A DNA stretch of 64,000 bases from Cryphonectria parasitica EP155. Taxonomy: Eukaryota > Ascomycota > Sordariomycetes > Diaporthales > Cryphonectriaceae. Made by a program: the position numbers and the translations under genes. Below are positions 22,224 to 32,820 of this stretch, one piece after another; the first letter of the stretch is position 1, and the number at the start of each line of letters is the position of its first letter. The stretch lies in NCBI RefSeq assembly GCF_011745365.1, contig NW_024468910.1:186001-250000 (forward strand). The letters are read 5' to 3'. The notes below the pieces were generated by a model that was given only the letters and a program-made list of their open reading frames with translations, ran no database searches and had not been told where the DNA came from.

Positions 22224-23766
22224 TCACTTCTTAGATAAGGAGTAAAGAGTAGCCAGCACTGCTTTAATATCAGCTTTAGCTTTCTCATACTTCAAATGCT
22301 ATTCACAGTAAAACTCAACAGAATAATTATTAATAAAGCGCGAAACAGACTGAACAGCAGCTTATTTTCCCTTCTTCTTAGCTAAAACTACAGCCTTCCT
22401 CTCCTTAGCAGAGCATGAAACTGCTTCCTTATGATCAGCCTTCTGCTCAGCAAGGAGCATATCACGCTCTTCCGTAAGCGCCTCAATCTGCTTCTGCAGC
22501 TCATTAACCTCCAAGAACTTGCCTACTTCAAAATGCTCAAGAGCAGCTTTCTAAGCCCACACAGCATGCTTGGATCGGATTCTCAGAAAAGCAAGATTGA
22601 GAGTGAAGTTTTCCTTCTCTATTCCAGCGTATATTCTTTTCTTTGAAAGCGTAGGAGCATCCATCTTCTCAGCAGAAGCAAGCGCATGCTTAGCTATATA
22701 AAGCTCGTTTACAAAAAGCATAAGATAGAAAGAGATTGGAATATACTTGTAATCCTTCGAATACTGAGCATAGCAAGCAGCAGATGAGTTCTTCTGATTA
22801 TAATAGGAATCATCAGAGCTGCTTGCAGCCAGATTCTTGATACAGCTAATACATGGAACATTGCAAATAGCATTCCAGGAAGCATCGTCTTAGCTCTTCG
22901 AGGAATCTGCAGCAGGAGTACTAGAAGGGGTGGCTACTGGAAAAGTCTTTTTAGCTTGCAACCAAGGAGTTCTCAACTTGGCAGCATCTTCAGCAGCCAC
23001 ATCGAGGCGCTTCTGCTGAAGCTTCTGCATCAATGCATCCTGGGATCTCAAACAAGCTATACTCTGCTCAGTAATAAGCTTTGTTGCAACTAGCTTAGAA
23101 CTTGAAAGGCTACCGGAAGCCTGAAAAAGGGTTAGCTAGATAAATATTAGAAGAAAAAGCAGTGCAAACCTACAGTCTTAGGCGCCTTCTGAAGAAGCAC
23201 AGAGCTGTCTTCATTATTATTATCATCATCATCAATAAACAAGCTAGAAATCCCTATAGAACTAGCATCAGAGCACTTGGAAAAACCAATACCAACTGAA
23301 TCAGAAGCACCATCAACCGAAGAATGCAAAATCAGGATATTAGCACGAGCAGCAGACGACTCGACTGGAGCTTGAGAACTTGAAGCAGACAGACCAGACC
23401 GCCATCCCTGGAAACAAGAACAATCAGTTCAGCTCATACCAATCCCCAGGCAGCTCTTTCTATACTTACATCAGGAAGAGGATGCTGACCAGCGGTTGGA
23501 ATTAAGACAGGCTGAACAGAGCTTGCGCTCTTCTCTGTAGCCATCGAGAGACCATCATGCAACTTAGATACACTAGCAGAGGAGCTAGGGTTTGCATCCA
23601 AGGGATCCTCATCAGTCTTCACATTGGAAGAAGGACCAGAAGAAGCCACATGGATCTCGCCCTCAGCAGAGTTGCTATTATCGGAAACAGCCATACTGAG
23701 CTCGCTGAGAGGAATAGAAACGTCAGACTCGCTTAACGAGAAATCTGGAGTGACTAGAAGAGGCAT
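22224..23766 (-). pseudogene. Antisense hexacysteine gene inside copia copy B (full extent)
   Basis: This shows the full structure of the antisense gene. It starts at an ATG at 23764-23766 (MPLLVTPDFSLSESDVSIPL), only about 185 bp from the 3' LTR. Exon 1 (99 codons, acidic and serine-rich) ends at 23470. Intron 1 is 23469-23407 (GTAAGT...TTTCCAG, 63 bp, phase 0). Exon 2 continues with GWRSGLSASSS and the acidic run; a second intron of about 53 bp near 23172-23120 matches that of copy A. The third exon carries the cysteine cluster and coiled coil and ends at 22224-22226. It shares the in-frame TAG with copy A and has further RIP stops. The conserved splice sites argue that this is a real gene and not an antisense shadow. 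Confidence 0.78.
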
Positions 23767-23937
23767 ATTGATGCACGGAGGCTTTCAAAAACCTTGAAAA
23801 CAGATGGAAAAAGAGCTGATTGAAAAAGAAAGAGGACTGGAAGGAGGCAAGGCAACTGTAAAACGCGCCCACATAAGCTTAAACGCATCTGCAGGAATCC
23901 CACAAAAGATCCACTTTTCTGGCATATCTGACCAGTC

Positions 23938-23949
23938 AGATGGGGGGTG
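23938..23949 (+). other. Polypurine tract of copia copy B
   Basis: GATGGGGGGTG directly abuts the 3' LTR start at 23950, the normal place for the plus-strand primer. Confidence 0.6.
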
Positions 23950-24116
23950 TGTGAAAAATGGAGCATATTTAACCCTAACCCTCTGTTTTGGTCTCCTCAT
24001 AAACCATCTCAGAGCCTGGTTTAGTTACTTAGAAGATCTTCCTTTTGTATTAGATAGATTCAATCTCAACACTCATTCAGCCACTTCCACGTGCTCAGCT
24101 CATACGTTTCTCCTTA
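23950..24116 (+). repeat. Right LTR of copia copy B
   Basis: 167 bp, same ends as the left LTR, followed by the duplicated TCTTG at 24117-24121. Telomere-like motif at 23970-23982. Confidence 0.95.
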
Positions 24117-24121
24117 TCTTG

Positions 24122-24540
24122 AGCCAAAGCTACTAAAGCAGTTAAGCTTATTCAGGTAGAACTTGAGGCTTTGTAAGATGCGCTGCTTGTGTTGAAAGGA
24201 GAAAAATTAAATATTATGGCTGGGGAAAGCAGCTGTTATATGTCTGACCCACTATTAAGCAAAGGCAGACGTTCGGAGACTGACTCAAAGAGTGAAGGCT
24301 AGGCTGAATAGAAGGATTACTATTTCGAACATTTATTTCTTTGGGAAGAGTATAATAAAAACCAGAACTCGGGCGCTGTTGTTTGAGAAAAGCTCAGCGT
24401 GGATGTGTAGAAAGAACAGCACCTGAGTGAATGAAGATCTCAAGAGCATAGGAGGGGATGAAAATCCTTATAGAATGAAGGTTCACAGTCGAACAGGAGG
24501 GGAAAAGAATGGATATTCTCTATGTATATCCTAGCAAAAA
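24122..24540 (+). pseudogene. Decayed coding remnant right of copy B
   Basis: One frame shows coding-like sequence (MAGESSCYMSDPLLSKGRRS, KDYYFEHLFLWEEYNKNQN) broken by several TAG/TGA codons that fit C-to-T or G-to-A change. No family recognised. RIP may have spread into this flank. Confidence 0.3.
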
Positions 24541-24618
24541 TGAAGGAAGTAGTGCCCTTATACTCCCATCTGCACCAAATGTCCCGACACCTACCACACT
24601 AGCCAGCACAGCACTATC

Positions 24619-25077
24619 TTAATCATCAGTAAGATCGATTGGGTTACCTTCAGTGCCATAATCCGTCCGCTGCTGTAGCTGTGAGCGTTCTGATTGTCGT
24701 CGCCGTAGTCTTTGCCGACGCCTTTGCAAAAGTTGGGACTGCTGATCATCATAGTCCGTTAAGCGTTGCTGTCGCTGTGGGCGCTCTAATTGTTGTCGCT
24801 GTAGTCTTTGCTGGCGTCTTTGCGAAGGTGAGGGCTGATACTCGGCATCATCCGGCTCGACATAGCTTGTTGTATATGAACAATCGCGTCGCTTGTTCAT
24901 AATGCAGTTGGCACACCGGTCTTGGTACTGGTCGGCAAGCACAACACACTCCTGAAATGGTCCGTCGTCATTCTCACAGTGGTTGCACTTTTGTTGCTTT
25001 GACCCACGGCTATAACATAGCAATACTTGTCTCGCAGCTAGGTTCTGCTGCCAGAGTGCGTAAAGAACGCGTTCCAA
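24619..25077 (-). CDS. Hexacysteine protein, DUF3716-like
   Basis: The frame codes for a cysteine cluster C-x2-C-x9-C-x10-C-x2-C-x7-C (CNHCENDDGPFQECV, then CANCIMNKRRDC) resembling the fungal DUF3716 pattern, followed by a Q/R-rich region of internal repeats (QRRQQRLQRQQLERPQRQQ) and an acidic end (NPIDLTDD) that looks like a SUMO-interaction-type motif. Probably nucleic-acid binding; inferred. No ATG exists in this frame upstream (stop at 25084-25086), so an upstream exon must supply the start; coding-like sequence continues in another frame to about 25170 (DPYPAWVVSSIDRRVYDFSY). The cysteine spacing parallels that of the retroelement antisense proteins. Confidence 0.6.
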   Translation of the reverse strand: MERVLYALWQQNLAARQVLLCYSRGSKQQKCNHCENDDGPFQECVVLADQYQDRCANCIMNKRRDCSYTTSYVEPDDAEYQPSPSQRRQQRLQRQQLERPQRQQRLTDYDDQQSQLLQRRRQRLRRRQSERSQLQQRTDYGTEGNPIDLTDD

Positions 25078-25179
25078 TGTGCCTTACGAATCCCATGGGT
25101 TCTCGTTGGTATGAAAAATCATAGACTCGCCGGTCTATGCTGGACACCACCCAAGCTGGGTAAGGGTCACCAGGTGCAT

Positions 25180-27259
25180 AGGAGGCAGGAATAGCTATGA
25201 GGGGCTACTCGTTTTGACAAGGTTGGGATAGATAGGTCACAGCAGCATGGAATTCTCCAAACATGAAATCCATTCGTTTCTGTTGGTCCAATAAGTAATG
25301 TTGTTTGCATTATTACGGAAGATGACGTACAATATGTTCCTCCATAGTAAGAGCCAGTGACCCGCCTCTGAAGGGCTGGCAATCCGAACACTGCGACAAA
25401 GTTGGGATGGTGCCTGGTCGTGTACGTTTCAAGATTATTTGGGGGACGAGTGATCAAAATGAAAGGGCTGAGTTGAGCAAGGCGAGTGTTCCAGCTTGAA
25501 TGGAAGGGAAGAAGCAGTGCTTTATATAGAAAGAGCACTGGAGCTATGGGATTTAACCGGCCAATGGGAGAGGATTCGGATTGCGACAGAAACCTTGGAA
25601 GTGTAAGAAGGAAAAAAGAAAGAAAGAGGGAAAGGTGAGAAACATGACAGAGGGGTGCTCTCGCTTCTTAAATACCTCAGGCTTTGATCAGCTGATTAAC
25701 CCCATCTCGATGCGCTGTCCCAGTGCTTCATACTTTAAAGTTGTGACACATTCATTTTTCCGATCATCCCGAACACTGCCCTGAAAAGTATTGGACTGGG
25801 AGTATCATTTCTTTCTCTCTCTCTCAGGACTTCTTTTGGTCTTCTTATCAGCCAGGAGGATTGTATTGTTCGGCAGTCTGCTGAATCTCTAGAGCCTCGA
25901 ACCATTGTATATACAGCACGCTGAGGACACAATGGATTCTAGCATTGCGCCTGAGGAGGTCGTATTGAAGATACCATCTCGTAGAGAGGAGCACAACCTG
26001 AAACAGCTAGCAATGCCAGACAGTCAACTGCGCCCATAGTTGTGGCACTCTATGTCCTTTTTCTAGCTGTCTTCTGATTTTGAGCCTGAAATGGAGTTTA
26101 TCGACTTCTTTCCCTCCTTGCCTCTGCCCCTTCCAGCCTCTTGTACCACGAACTCGTCGGTGAGGTCGCTGATTAGGTCTATAAGGTGAGACACACCTCC
26201 GAACCTCTTACTCTGAATCTCTTATTCTTCGACAATTTGGATGCAGAGAGGACTGGTCTAGTCTTTGAAACAGAGCGTCCCAGCCCAGGGGTTGCCTCCA
26301 CTGAAGAAGATAAAATGAGATCGAAGATGGCATTTATGTATTTTATGAACGTATGAAATATCTTATTATCAGATAAACAATCATTGATTATATTATCTTC
26401 ATAGACAATGGTATCATCTGCTGTCGTCTGTATAGTGAACTTAGCATATATATAAAGAATACTATCACAGCTTCAAAAGCATTTCTTTCCCTTATAAAAC
26501 AGCAGGATATAATATAAATTTGAATTGTGCTAGAGCCTTTGACTTCTTTCTATCTAGTCTCTGCCTCGCGCCTCATCGACCCTTTCTCCTCAGTTTGGAA
26601 CACATGCCGCAACCAGATTTTCAACATTTTCATTGTCTTCTTTATTGAATTCCAGTCTAGCTTTTCTTTTATAAGTCTTCTTGTCACCTGGATACTGGTG
26701 CCTTGGTGCAGAGTTCAAGATTTGCCGAACTTGTTCTTGAAGCTGGGCGCTTTGAGGTGTTTCCGGGGAAGTTATTTGAGAACAATTGGTTTCAAGCTGA
26801 AAAGACTAGTTAGGCAACGAGATAAATCAAATACATGATAGCAAGGCTTAGATTGCTTACTTACAAGGAATCCAGCTGCAGCTAATACAAGTTGATTTTG
26901 TTTGCAAGTAATAGAGTTTGACCTGGGAGCTTGATAATTCCAAATCAAAAACAATTCGAAGAAGCTAATGAAACGGAGATGTGATAGGATTAAATAGCAT
27001 ATGCTAGCAGCGGAGAGGTGTTAGGAAGAAGAGCCGAGGAGCAGCTGCGGGGGCGTTCGAGCGTGTGTAAGATTCTAGATATATAAATATTGTACAGTAG
27101 AAGTAGGCAGGCACAATACTTATATTGGAGGACCTAAAGGAACAGGAGATCAAAACAAATAAAACCACAATCATATAGCTACTTAAACTTGCAGGACAAC
27201 TCTAGGAGAACTATGTAAGCATTGGTAAGCTCCAAGCTAACGCAGCCGCTGCTAACCAG
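25180..27259. other. Gene-poor, AT-rich stretch
   Basis: Possible relic at 25932-26190 (plus): MDSSIAPEEVVLKIPSRREE followed by TAG and further stops, suggesting an old RIP-mutated gene. No other feature is supported. Confidence 0.35.
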
Positions 27260-27517
27260 CTAATACTCGTATATATGATTATAGACACAAGAAAGCATAG
27301 GACTATACTCGAAGATTTCTTCGAGGCAGGCCTCTGATCTGATTTCTAGTACAACCATCCAGTCTTTCTCCCAGAGCACTATATCAAGGATCTCAGCCTT
27401 CAGTCGACCAGGAATGTCATCAATGCTGCCGCAGCTAGAAAGATGGACGGTTCTAAGCACATATCGAACGTTTTGCAACTCGTTGAAGTAAGATTCCAGA
27501 CATAGACTAAAGCCCAT
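27260..27517 (-). CDS. Small unknown ORF (85 aa)
   Basis: Starts at a true ATG (27515-27517, MGFSLCLESYFNELQNVRYV) with plausible composition, three cysteines and no recognised domain. It lies just beyond the pogo insertion and may be the tail of a gene that the transposon split from 29500-29974. Weak evidence. Confidence 0.25.
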   Translation of the reverse strand: MGFSLCLESYFNELQNVRYVLRTVHLSSCGSIDDIPGRLKAEILDIVLWEKDWMVVLEIRSEACLEEIFEYSPMLSCVYNHIYEY

Positions 27518-27639
27518 GTATCTTGCTTAGTGCAAGTTACATACTATAAGTCGTAGCCTGAGTTCAAAACTTCTCTCCTTGCCCCATATCAAATCAGTTT
27601 CAACTGTCCATAGGGGAACGCTGTTGACTAAAGGCATTA

Positions 27640-27694
27640 AGTCAAAGGGGGGGGTTTTGGGCCGGGGTAGTTTTGGGCCACCCTGGCCACCCTC
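27640..27694. repeat. Left TIR of the intact pogo element
   Basis: 55 bp, exact reverse complement of 29441-29495, including the G8/C8 homopolymer. Confidence 0.95.
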
Positions 27695-27737
27695 GTCAAA
27701 TACACACACCCATATATATATATACTGTTTATCTATT

Positions 27738-29345
27738 CTATTCACCCACCACGATGCAATCCTCCTCATCAGTAGGTAATTCGACATCGCTCTCTTCATT
27801 CAGACTATCCTCGTGGCGATTGGCCGCGTTTTGAGCTCTCTGTATATCCTCAATCCCTGCAAACTTCGAATTCGGATCCATATCAACCTTTCTTCTTTTA
27901 CTAGGCCTCAGAGCCTCAATCTGCCTTTTCAACGCTTTATTTTCCTCCAATGCCTTGGCAAACTCGAGGTCCCTCTCCCCATAAGCCTTTTTTATCTTCT
28001 TGAATAGCATACGGCGGCCTGGTTCCGTTCGAAGTTGTTGTCGATTCTCTAGCAGCTGATAGTACAGCTGTTTAGCCTTTCGAGGAGTTGAAAAGAGGAC
28101 TGGCTGGCTTGAGGAGGCTTTTGGGGAAAGACGAGGTGCTGTTGATTGTGCTGAGCCTGAATTGGACTGGGTCTGACGGCTTGGTTGACTGTTCTCGAGG
28201 AGAAGAGGGCTCAAGAGGGCTTTTGAGGGTCTGAGAGGCCACAGACCAGTTGCTTTCCATCCAGATCTAATATTCTGGCTTGAAAGGCCTTCCAGTCGAG
28301 CCAGACGATAGTTGCTGAGGAATAATCGCTTGCCTGCAATAGTTGAATCGCCCCATTGGCCCATATTGCTGACTTTCTTTCTGTATGCCCGTTTGAGAGA
28401 TGAAAAGACCCCTAGATCGAGGGGTTGAAGAACGTGAGAGGTATGAGGAGGCAAGTAAATAAGCAGGATATTGTTTTGGAAGCAAAGCCACATAAACTCG
28501 TCCATTTTATGGCTGCCATGGCCATCCAGGACTAACAGCCTGGCTTCTGAGGGGTCTGCTGGCTGGCTATGAGGAATGAAGATCTCTTTCAGCCATTCAA
28601 CTGCCATTTTATCGTTTGTCCATCCGTTTTGCGTAGCTGTGAACTTCCAACCATCAAAAGGCTCCAAATCAAGAGGAAACCACTGTTGTTGTACCGTTTG
28701 GCCCTTGAAAATCACCAGAGGGAAGAGGTAGGCACCTGTAGCTGAGATACACTCGAGGAAAGAAGTCCAGGCTTTTGATCCAGGGTCTTTCCTTTGAATT
28801 GAACGCGAAGAGGAGCCTCCGAGGACTAATCCATTTGTTCCTTGGCCCTCCATCAGGCCAGCTTCATCCATATTCCATCTATTAGCTGGCTTAATAGCTT
28901 GGATATGAGGAAGATTGAAAAGACGAAACCAAAGCCGTATTACCTCTGTTGTAGCCCCATTCGTTCGTTCAGAGGCAATGCGGCGAGTCTTCCTGACCTT
29001 TATCTCTGGATTTCTCTTCAAAAAAGCCTGAGTCCATTGCACCCCGAGGGCCTGAGGGTCTCCCTGGACCTCGAGGATCTGCTGAGCAAAGTATTTGAGT
29101 TCTGAATGGCTTGGTGGAACGCCTAGGCTTTCTTGAATCAGGATCCATTCGGCCAGTCTTCTTTCCTGATCAATAGAGAGCCTTTGCTGGTTTTCGTGGG
29201 CTGTTTTATGCGATTCCCCTCCTTCTAGACGAGCCTGAAGAGTACTCCTTGGAATACCCCATTCCCTCGAGGCTTGCCGCTGAGACTTGCCTTTTCTGAC
29301 AGCCTCAACGGCCTGGGCTAGCTCAAACTCGGAATAGGGCTTCAT
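27738..29345 (-). CDS. pogo/Fot1-type DDE transposase (535 aa)
   Basis: The N-terminus has a helix-turn-helix (AQAVEAVRKGKSQRQASREW, residues about 10-40) and a second Tc5-type binding domain (residues 55-125). The DDE_1 core shows the catalytic acids in WNMDEAG, LLVLDGHGSH and LQPLDLGVFSSL; the last two are 35 residues apart, i.e. a DD35D signature usual for pogo. The C-terminus has a coiled coil and a basic patch (PSKRRKVDMDPNSKFA), a likely nuclear signal. It starts at ATG 29343-29345, about 95 bp inside the right TIR, and ends at 27738. Length and motifs are complete, with no frameshift or stop. Confidence 0.96.
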   Translation of the reverse strand: MKPYSEFELAQAVEAVRKGKSQRQASREWGIPRSTLQARLEGGESHKTAHENQQRLSIDQERRLAEWILIQESLGVPPSHSELKYFAQQILEVQGDPQALGVQWTQAFLKRNPEIKVRKTRRIASERTNGATTEVIRLWFRLFNLPHIQAIKPANRWNMDEAGLMEGQGTNGLVLGGSSSRSIQRKDPGSKAWTSFLECISATGAYLFPLVIFKGQTVQQQWFPLDLEPFDGWKFTATQNGWTNDKMAVEWLKEIFIPHSQPADPSEARLLVLDGHGSHKMDEFMWLCFQNNILLIYLPPHTSHVLQPLDLGVFSSLKRAYRKKVSNMGQWGDSTIAGKRLFLSNYRLARLEGLSSQNIRSGWKATGLWPLRPSKALLSPLLLENSQPSRQTQSNSGSAQSTAPRLSPKASSSQPVLFSTPRKAKQLYYQLLENRQQLRTEPGRRMLFKKIKKAYGERDLEFAKALEENKALKRQIEALRPSKRRKVDMDPNSKFAGIEDIQRAQNAANRHEDSLNEESDVELPTDEEDCIVVGE

Positions 29346-29440
29346 AACAGTCAGATAAAGGTTTGCTGGAAAGATGAAGTTGTTTGGATCAAAATTGGTT
29401 GAGTAATAGCTATCAAACTAAAGGGGGTTGAAGAGGCGGT

Positions 29441-29495
29441 GAGGGTGGCCAGGGTGGCCCAAAACTACCCCGGCCCAAAACCCCCCCCTTTGACT
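29441..29495. repeat. Right TIR of the intact pogo element
   Basis: Exact reverse complement of 27640-27694; TA follows at 29496-29497. Confidence 0.95.
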
Positions 29496-29499
29496 TAGT

Positions 29500-29974
29500 A
29501 TACCAGATTAATACTTTCAGGAATTATCGAGAACTTACTCAACTCCTGCTCTGAGACCTGGGGAGTTACCGAATACCCAGTAGGGGCAGGGGAGGTTAGA
29601 ACCCAAATACGGTGGTTTGAAATGGGATATCTGGTGGAGCATGTATGGTCTGGGCTCCTAGAGGGGAGTGCTGGAGATAGATGCCTAACAGGGAGTGCTT
29701 GAAGCAGGCGTTCAAAGGGGATTAATTGGAGTTCAACACCAAGTGGTTGCATCTCGTTGTCTTCAATGGTGGTCGGAGATGATGCAGTGGTACTCTGTGA
29801 TGGAAGCCATTCGCTCCACACTGTAGTGCTAGAGTGAGGGCTAGAGGGAGAGCTAGAATTGCTTGGGGAATGACTTTTCTCCATATTGAATTTCGGGAAG
29901 AGCTTGAATAGCAAGGGATCATAACTAACATGAGGATAGCTGGAGCTGTAGCCTTTTATACTTGAATGAACCAC
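29500..29974 (-). CDS. Unknown serine/proline-rich ORF next to pogo insertion
   Basis: A frame of about 158 codons begins with MVHSSIKGYSSSYPHVSYDP and contains a serine-rich run and SPTTIEDNEMQPLGVELQLI. No family is recognised. It ends within bases of the transposon TA site, so its 3' end may have been altered by the insertion. Low confidence. Confidence 0.3.
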
Positions 29975-29989
29975 TCTTGACTAACTATG

Positions 29990-31084
29990 TATTATTAGCA
30001 CTCCAAACAAGCCATGATTCAACATAACTACCCCTTGAAACAGTCACTCTACCTCCTTGCTTTCATTGTTCCTATGCTGTTGAATCTTGGCCCTCTTGCA
30101 CCTATCATGCTGCAGTATCATATAAACATCTCTAATGATTCATGCTCATCCTGCTTATATTTAATATACCTCGGAATTACAAGCATATCCTTGAAATAGT
30201 ATTAGCAGATAGTATGAGCGCTTGTAACAGTTAGATGCTTGGATTACTAATCGATCAATCCATAAATCAATTTCAATGAAACTTGCATACTTATTATCGA
30301 TTAACTGCTTGGCTAGGCTTAGAGCTTAGAAAAACAATTCTTAGCAGCTGCTATATCTAGTAGCTAATCTTGAAAGTATATGGTTCAGAAGCTCTGGGAA
30401 TGCGCTCATACTGTTTTCTAGCCCCCCTCTCCCAACATCCCAACGAACCAAACACCGAGACCCTCCCACACTCACATAGTTGAGTCATGCAGACACCTTT
30501 GACTCTATAGCTGGCGCTGTCTTGATAATACTAGACAGAAAAACGGAGTGAAGTGATACTGCTGGCAGCATAATTTATGCAAGATACTGGAACACTGTAT
30601 GAGGTCAGTCGGGTATGTGTTACGAACCATTGGTATCGACATGGTAAGAGCTATGGGATCTTAACGTATCCCTTTCCCTCCCTCATCCCCCGTTCTGGCT
30701 TGTCCATTCAAGCATGCCCCCCCAACCCCCTCCTGCTATCAAAAAAGCAAATTTCACGTTTTTCAAGCACGGCTAGCTGGCGCGGGTTTCCCCACATATA
30801 GAAGTCACCTCCGTGCATGGATCTGGTGTATTAATTTTTATTCCCTGCGGAAGGCCATATGAATGTATGTTGCTCAGGCGGTGGGTCGAGTAATGTGCTT
30901 TGGTCACCTCAGGTCACTGCCTGAAAGAAAGCGGCAGGTAGAATTCAGTTGTTATTGTGGTACTGGGCTGTTCTCTGTACAGATACATAGTCGATGACTT
31001 GCGCCTACAACAACTATAAGGATGTCTATGGAGTTCATGCCCTCTCCTTCGCACCCAGGCTTATATCAAAGGGGAGCTATCCCA
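29990..31084. other. Gene-poor stretch
   Basis: Nothing supported; AT-rich to 30420, then unremarkable. Confidence 0.5.
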
Positions 31085-32820
31085 TTAGTAGTAATTGACC
31101 TTCCTCGCCTTTTCTTTTTGTCTCAATGATCTGCGAGGCGGTAGCTGGACATTGTCACTCACAGGTGTGGACAATGAAGAGCGGAAGCGGGAGCGGGAGC
31201 TCTTGGAGTGGGTTCTTGCTTTGGATGAAGTGGGAGGCGTGGGCTGGCAGGGTTGGATTGTCCCAGGTGGCCCCATAACAGGCACAGGCGTATCTTCGGC
31301 AATGGCATGGAGAGCCATATGGTGTTGCTTCCAGTGCTCTTTCACCTCGTCCCTGAGGGCATATGACTGCTCTCTAGCATGGTCCTGTTCATTCCTGAGC
31401 CCTCTTCTGCCGTTCTTGTGCCCCTGGTGCGTGTCTATAAGATTTGTTGACTTGATACGAAACTGATGGTATTCGAGTATGCCATCCTTCGAGGGAGCAG
31501 CGAAGTGTGCAAAAAGGTTGAGAGTGGTGCCATCTGTGGTGAATGTCGTGATCTCTGCATGACCAGGAGGGTCTGATTTCCCAATATAGGAAAGCGCCTG
31601 GTTCCTAGAGTAGACCAGAGCTGCTCCGTCGAAAGCGCTCTGAAGCCTTGCTTCATCCATATCCTTACCTCGTCCTTTCCACTCTCCAGCTAAATGCGGC
31701 AGTGTTATGGAACGAGGGTTATCTTTATAGAGAACAGCGCCACTGATATGCTCATCAACTGGCATCGGGCGATACTCTCGAGCTTCAAGCCCCTCGATAA
31801 AATCAGGCTGCGGAGCGGAAAGACAATTATTGAAGCCAACGTCTTTTGGGAAGTCTGTAAATGCCTGGTTAAAAGCTCTTGTGTAGCGTTTGTCCGGATA
31901 CTCCTTCAAGAGTTTTCCGCCAACTTCATATATCATCGTAGTCTCGTTAACAGCTCTTTCAACCCTATTTATATAGTCCTCGTACGCTGACTCGGTTGGC
32001 GAAGCTGTTCTGCGAGATCGGTCGTAGCGTTCGTGGATGTTATGGAGGTTCGCGGGCGGCTTGGAGCTCGAGGGGTCAAGTATGCCGTTCTTCTCGGCTT
32101 GTAGGGCGAACCCAGACATTGTCGTTGACATAGTTCTCGATGATGACACAACTGTGGATTTACCAAGGGCAGACCCGGCCGAGTGCCGGGCCGAGGGGTT
32201 GAAGTCCTTCACCATCTTGTCGAATAATGCCAAATTTGTCCGCGTTAGTCGTGCTCGCTTCAGCTGAGGCTCGTTATCGCTTGGAAGAGTATCGTGTCGG
32301 CGTTTGGGCAGAGATCGTGGCAGTTGTTGGTTTGTCTGTTCAATCTTGTCTATTAGTTGATAGTTTGCGCGAGATAAGTACACCTTGCCTACCTGTTCGG
32401 CTTTCTCGTCCACGTTTGCAGACCGCTGTGTGCCTGCCCGAGTCAATCGAGGTCTTTTTGTTGGCACAGATTCGAGCTCAAGAGCCGCTTGGCGCTGCCG
32501 TTTCTTGTCCAGAGGAACGTCCCCGTTCGCGACAGTTTGGACTTTGGCGGTCGGTGAAGCTGCACCGAAGACATTAGCATTTCTTCACACTGTCCGCACG
32601 CAAGGGTATTGCTGGCGCACGTACCTGATTGCTTGGTAAAAACAGCGCCCGCCGACTTTCTTTCCGAGGCCTGGGTTTGTCTCCGATGGGGACGGCAGGT
32701 CCGCGCCGTTGAAACGACACGGTTCATGATGCAGGATGCGATGAAGTGTGAGGAAGATGAAGTCGGCCGATGGAAATAGCCTGCTTGGGGCTGATCGGGG
32801 AATTGCGAGATGACGGGCAT
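31085..32820 (-). CDS. Fungal PD-(D/E)xK nuclease-like protein (about 556 aa, one intron)
   Basis: Exon 1 runs 32820-32625 (ATG at 32818-32820; a second ATG at 32725-32727), intron 32624-32560 (65 bp, GTACGT...GGTGCAG, branch-like GCTAATG), exon 2 32559-31085; the phase fits exactly. The first third is basic and probably disordered with KRPRLTR and KRARLTR, likely nuclear signals. The conserved core has PQPDFIEGLE, then ITLPHLAGEWKGRGKDM, ARLQSAFDGAALVYSRNQAL and GHAEITTFTTDG, a pattern common in hypothetical Pezizomycotina proteins. Asp of QPDF and Glu/Lys of GEWKG, 40 residues apart, are spaced as in PD-(D/E)xK folds. The C-terminus is S/R-rich. Intact; biological role unknown. Confidence 0.8.

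Larger units (their letters stand above)
16376..24116 (+). mobile_element. Complete Ty1/copia element, copy B, RIP-mutated
   Basis: Two 167-bp LTRs (16376-16542 and 23950-24116) enclose 7.4 kb, and the element is flanked by a perfect 5-bp duplication TCTTG (16371-16375 and 24117-24121), so both ends are certain. Inside, in order: primer site, gag, pol, then a gene on the opposite strand, then a purine tract (23938-23949) against the 3' LTR. It aligns along its length with copy A but carries very many G-to-A and C-to-T changes and dozens of stops, the signature of repeat-induced point mutation. Confidence 0.96.
27640..29495 (-). mobile_element. Intact pogo-family DNA transposon
   Basis: Perfect 55-bp terminal inverted repeats (27640-27694 and 29441-29495) start AGTCAAAG followed by a run of eight G on both sides, and are flanked by TA (27638-27639 and 29496-29497), the target duplication of the Tc1/mariner/pogo superfamily. 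The 1856-bp element contains a single uninterrupted transposase gene. With perfect ends and no RIP-like stops it looks recent and possibly active. Confidence 0.96.
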
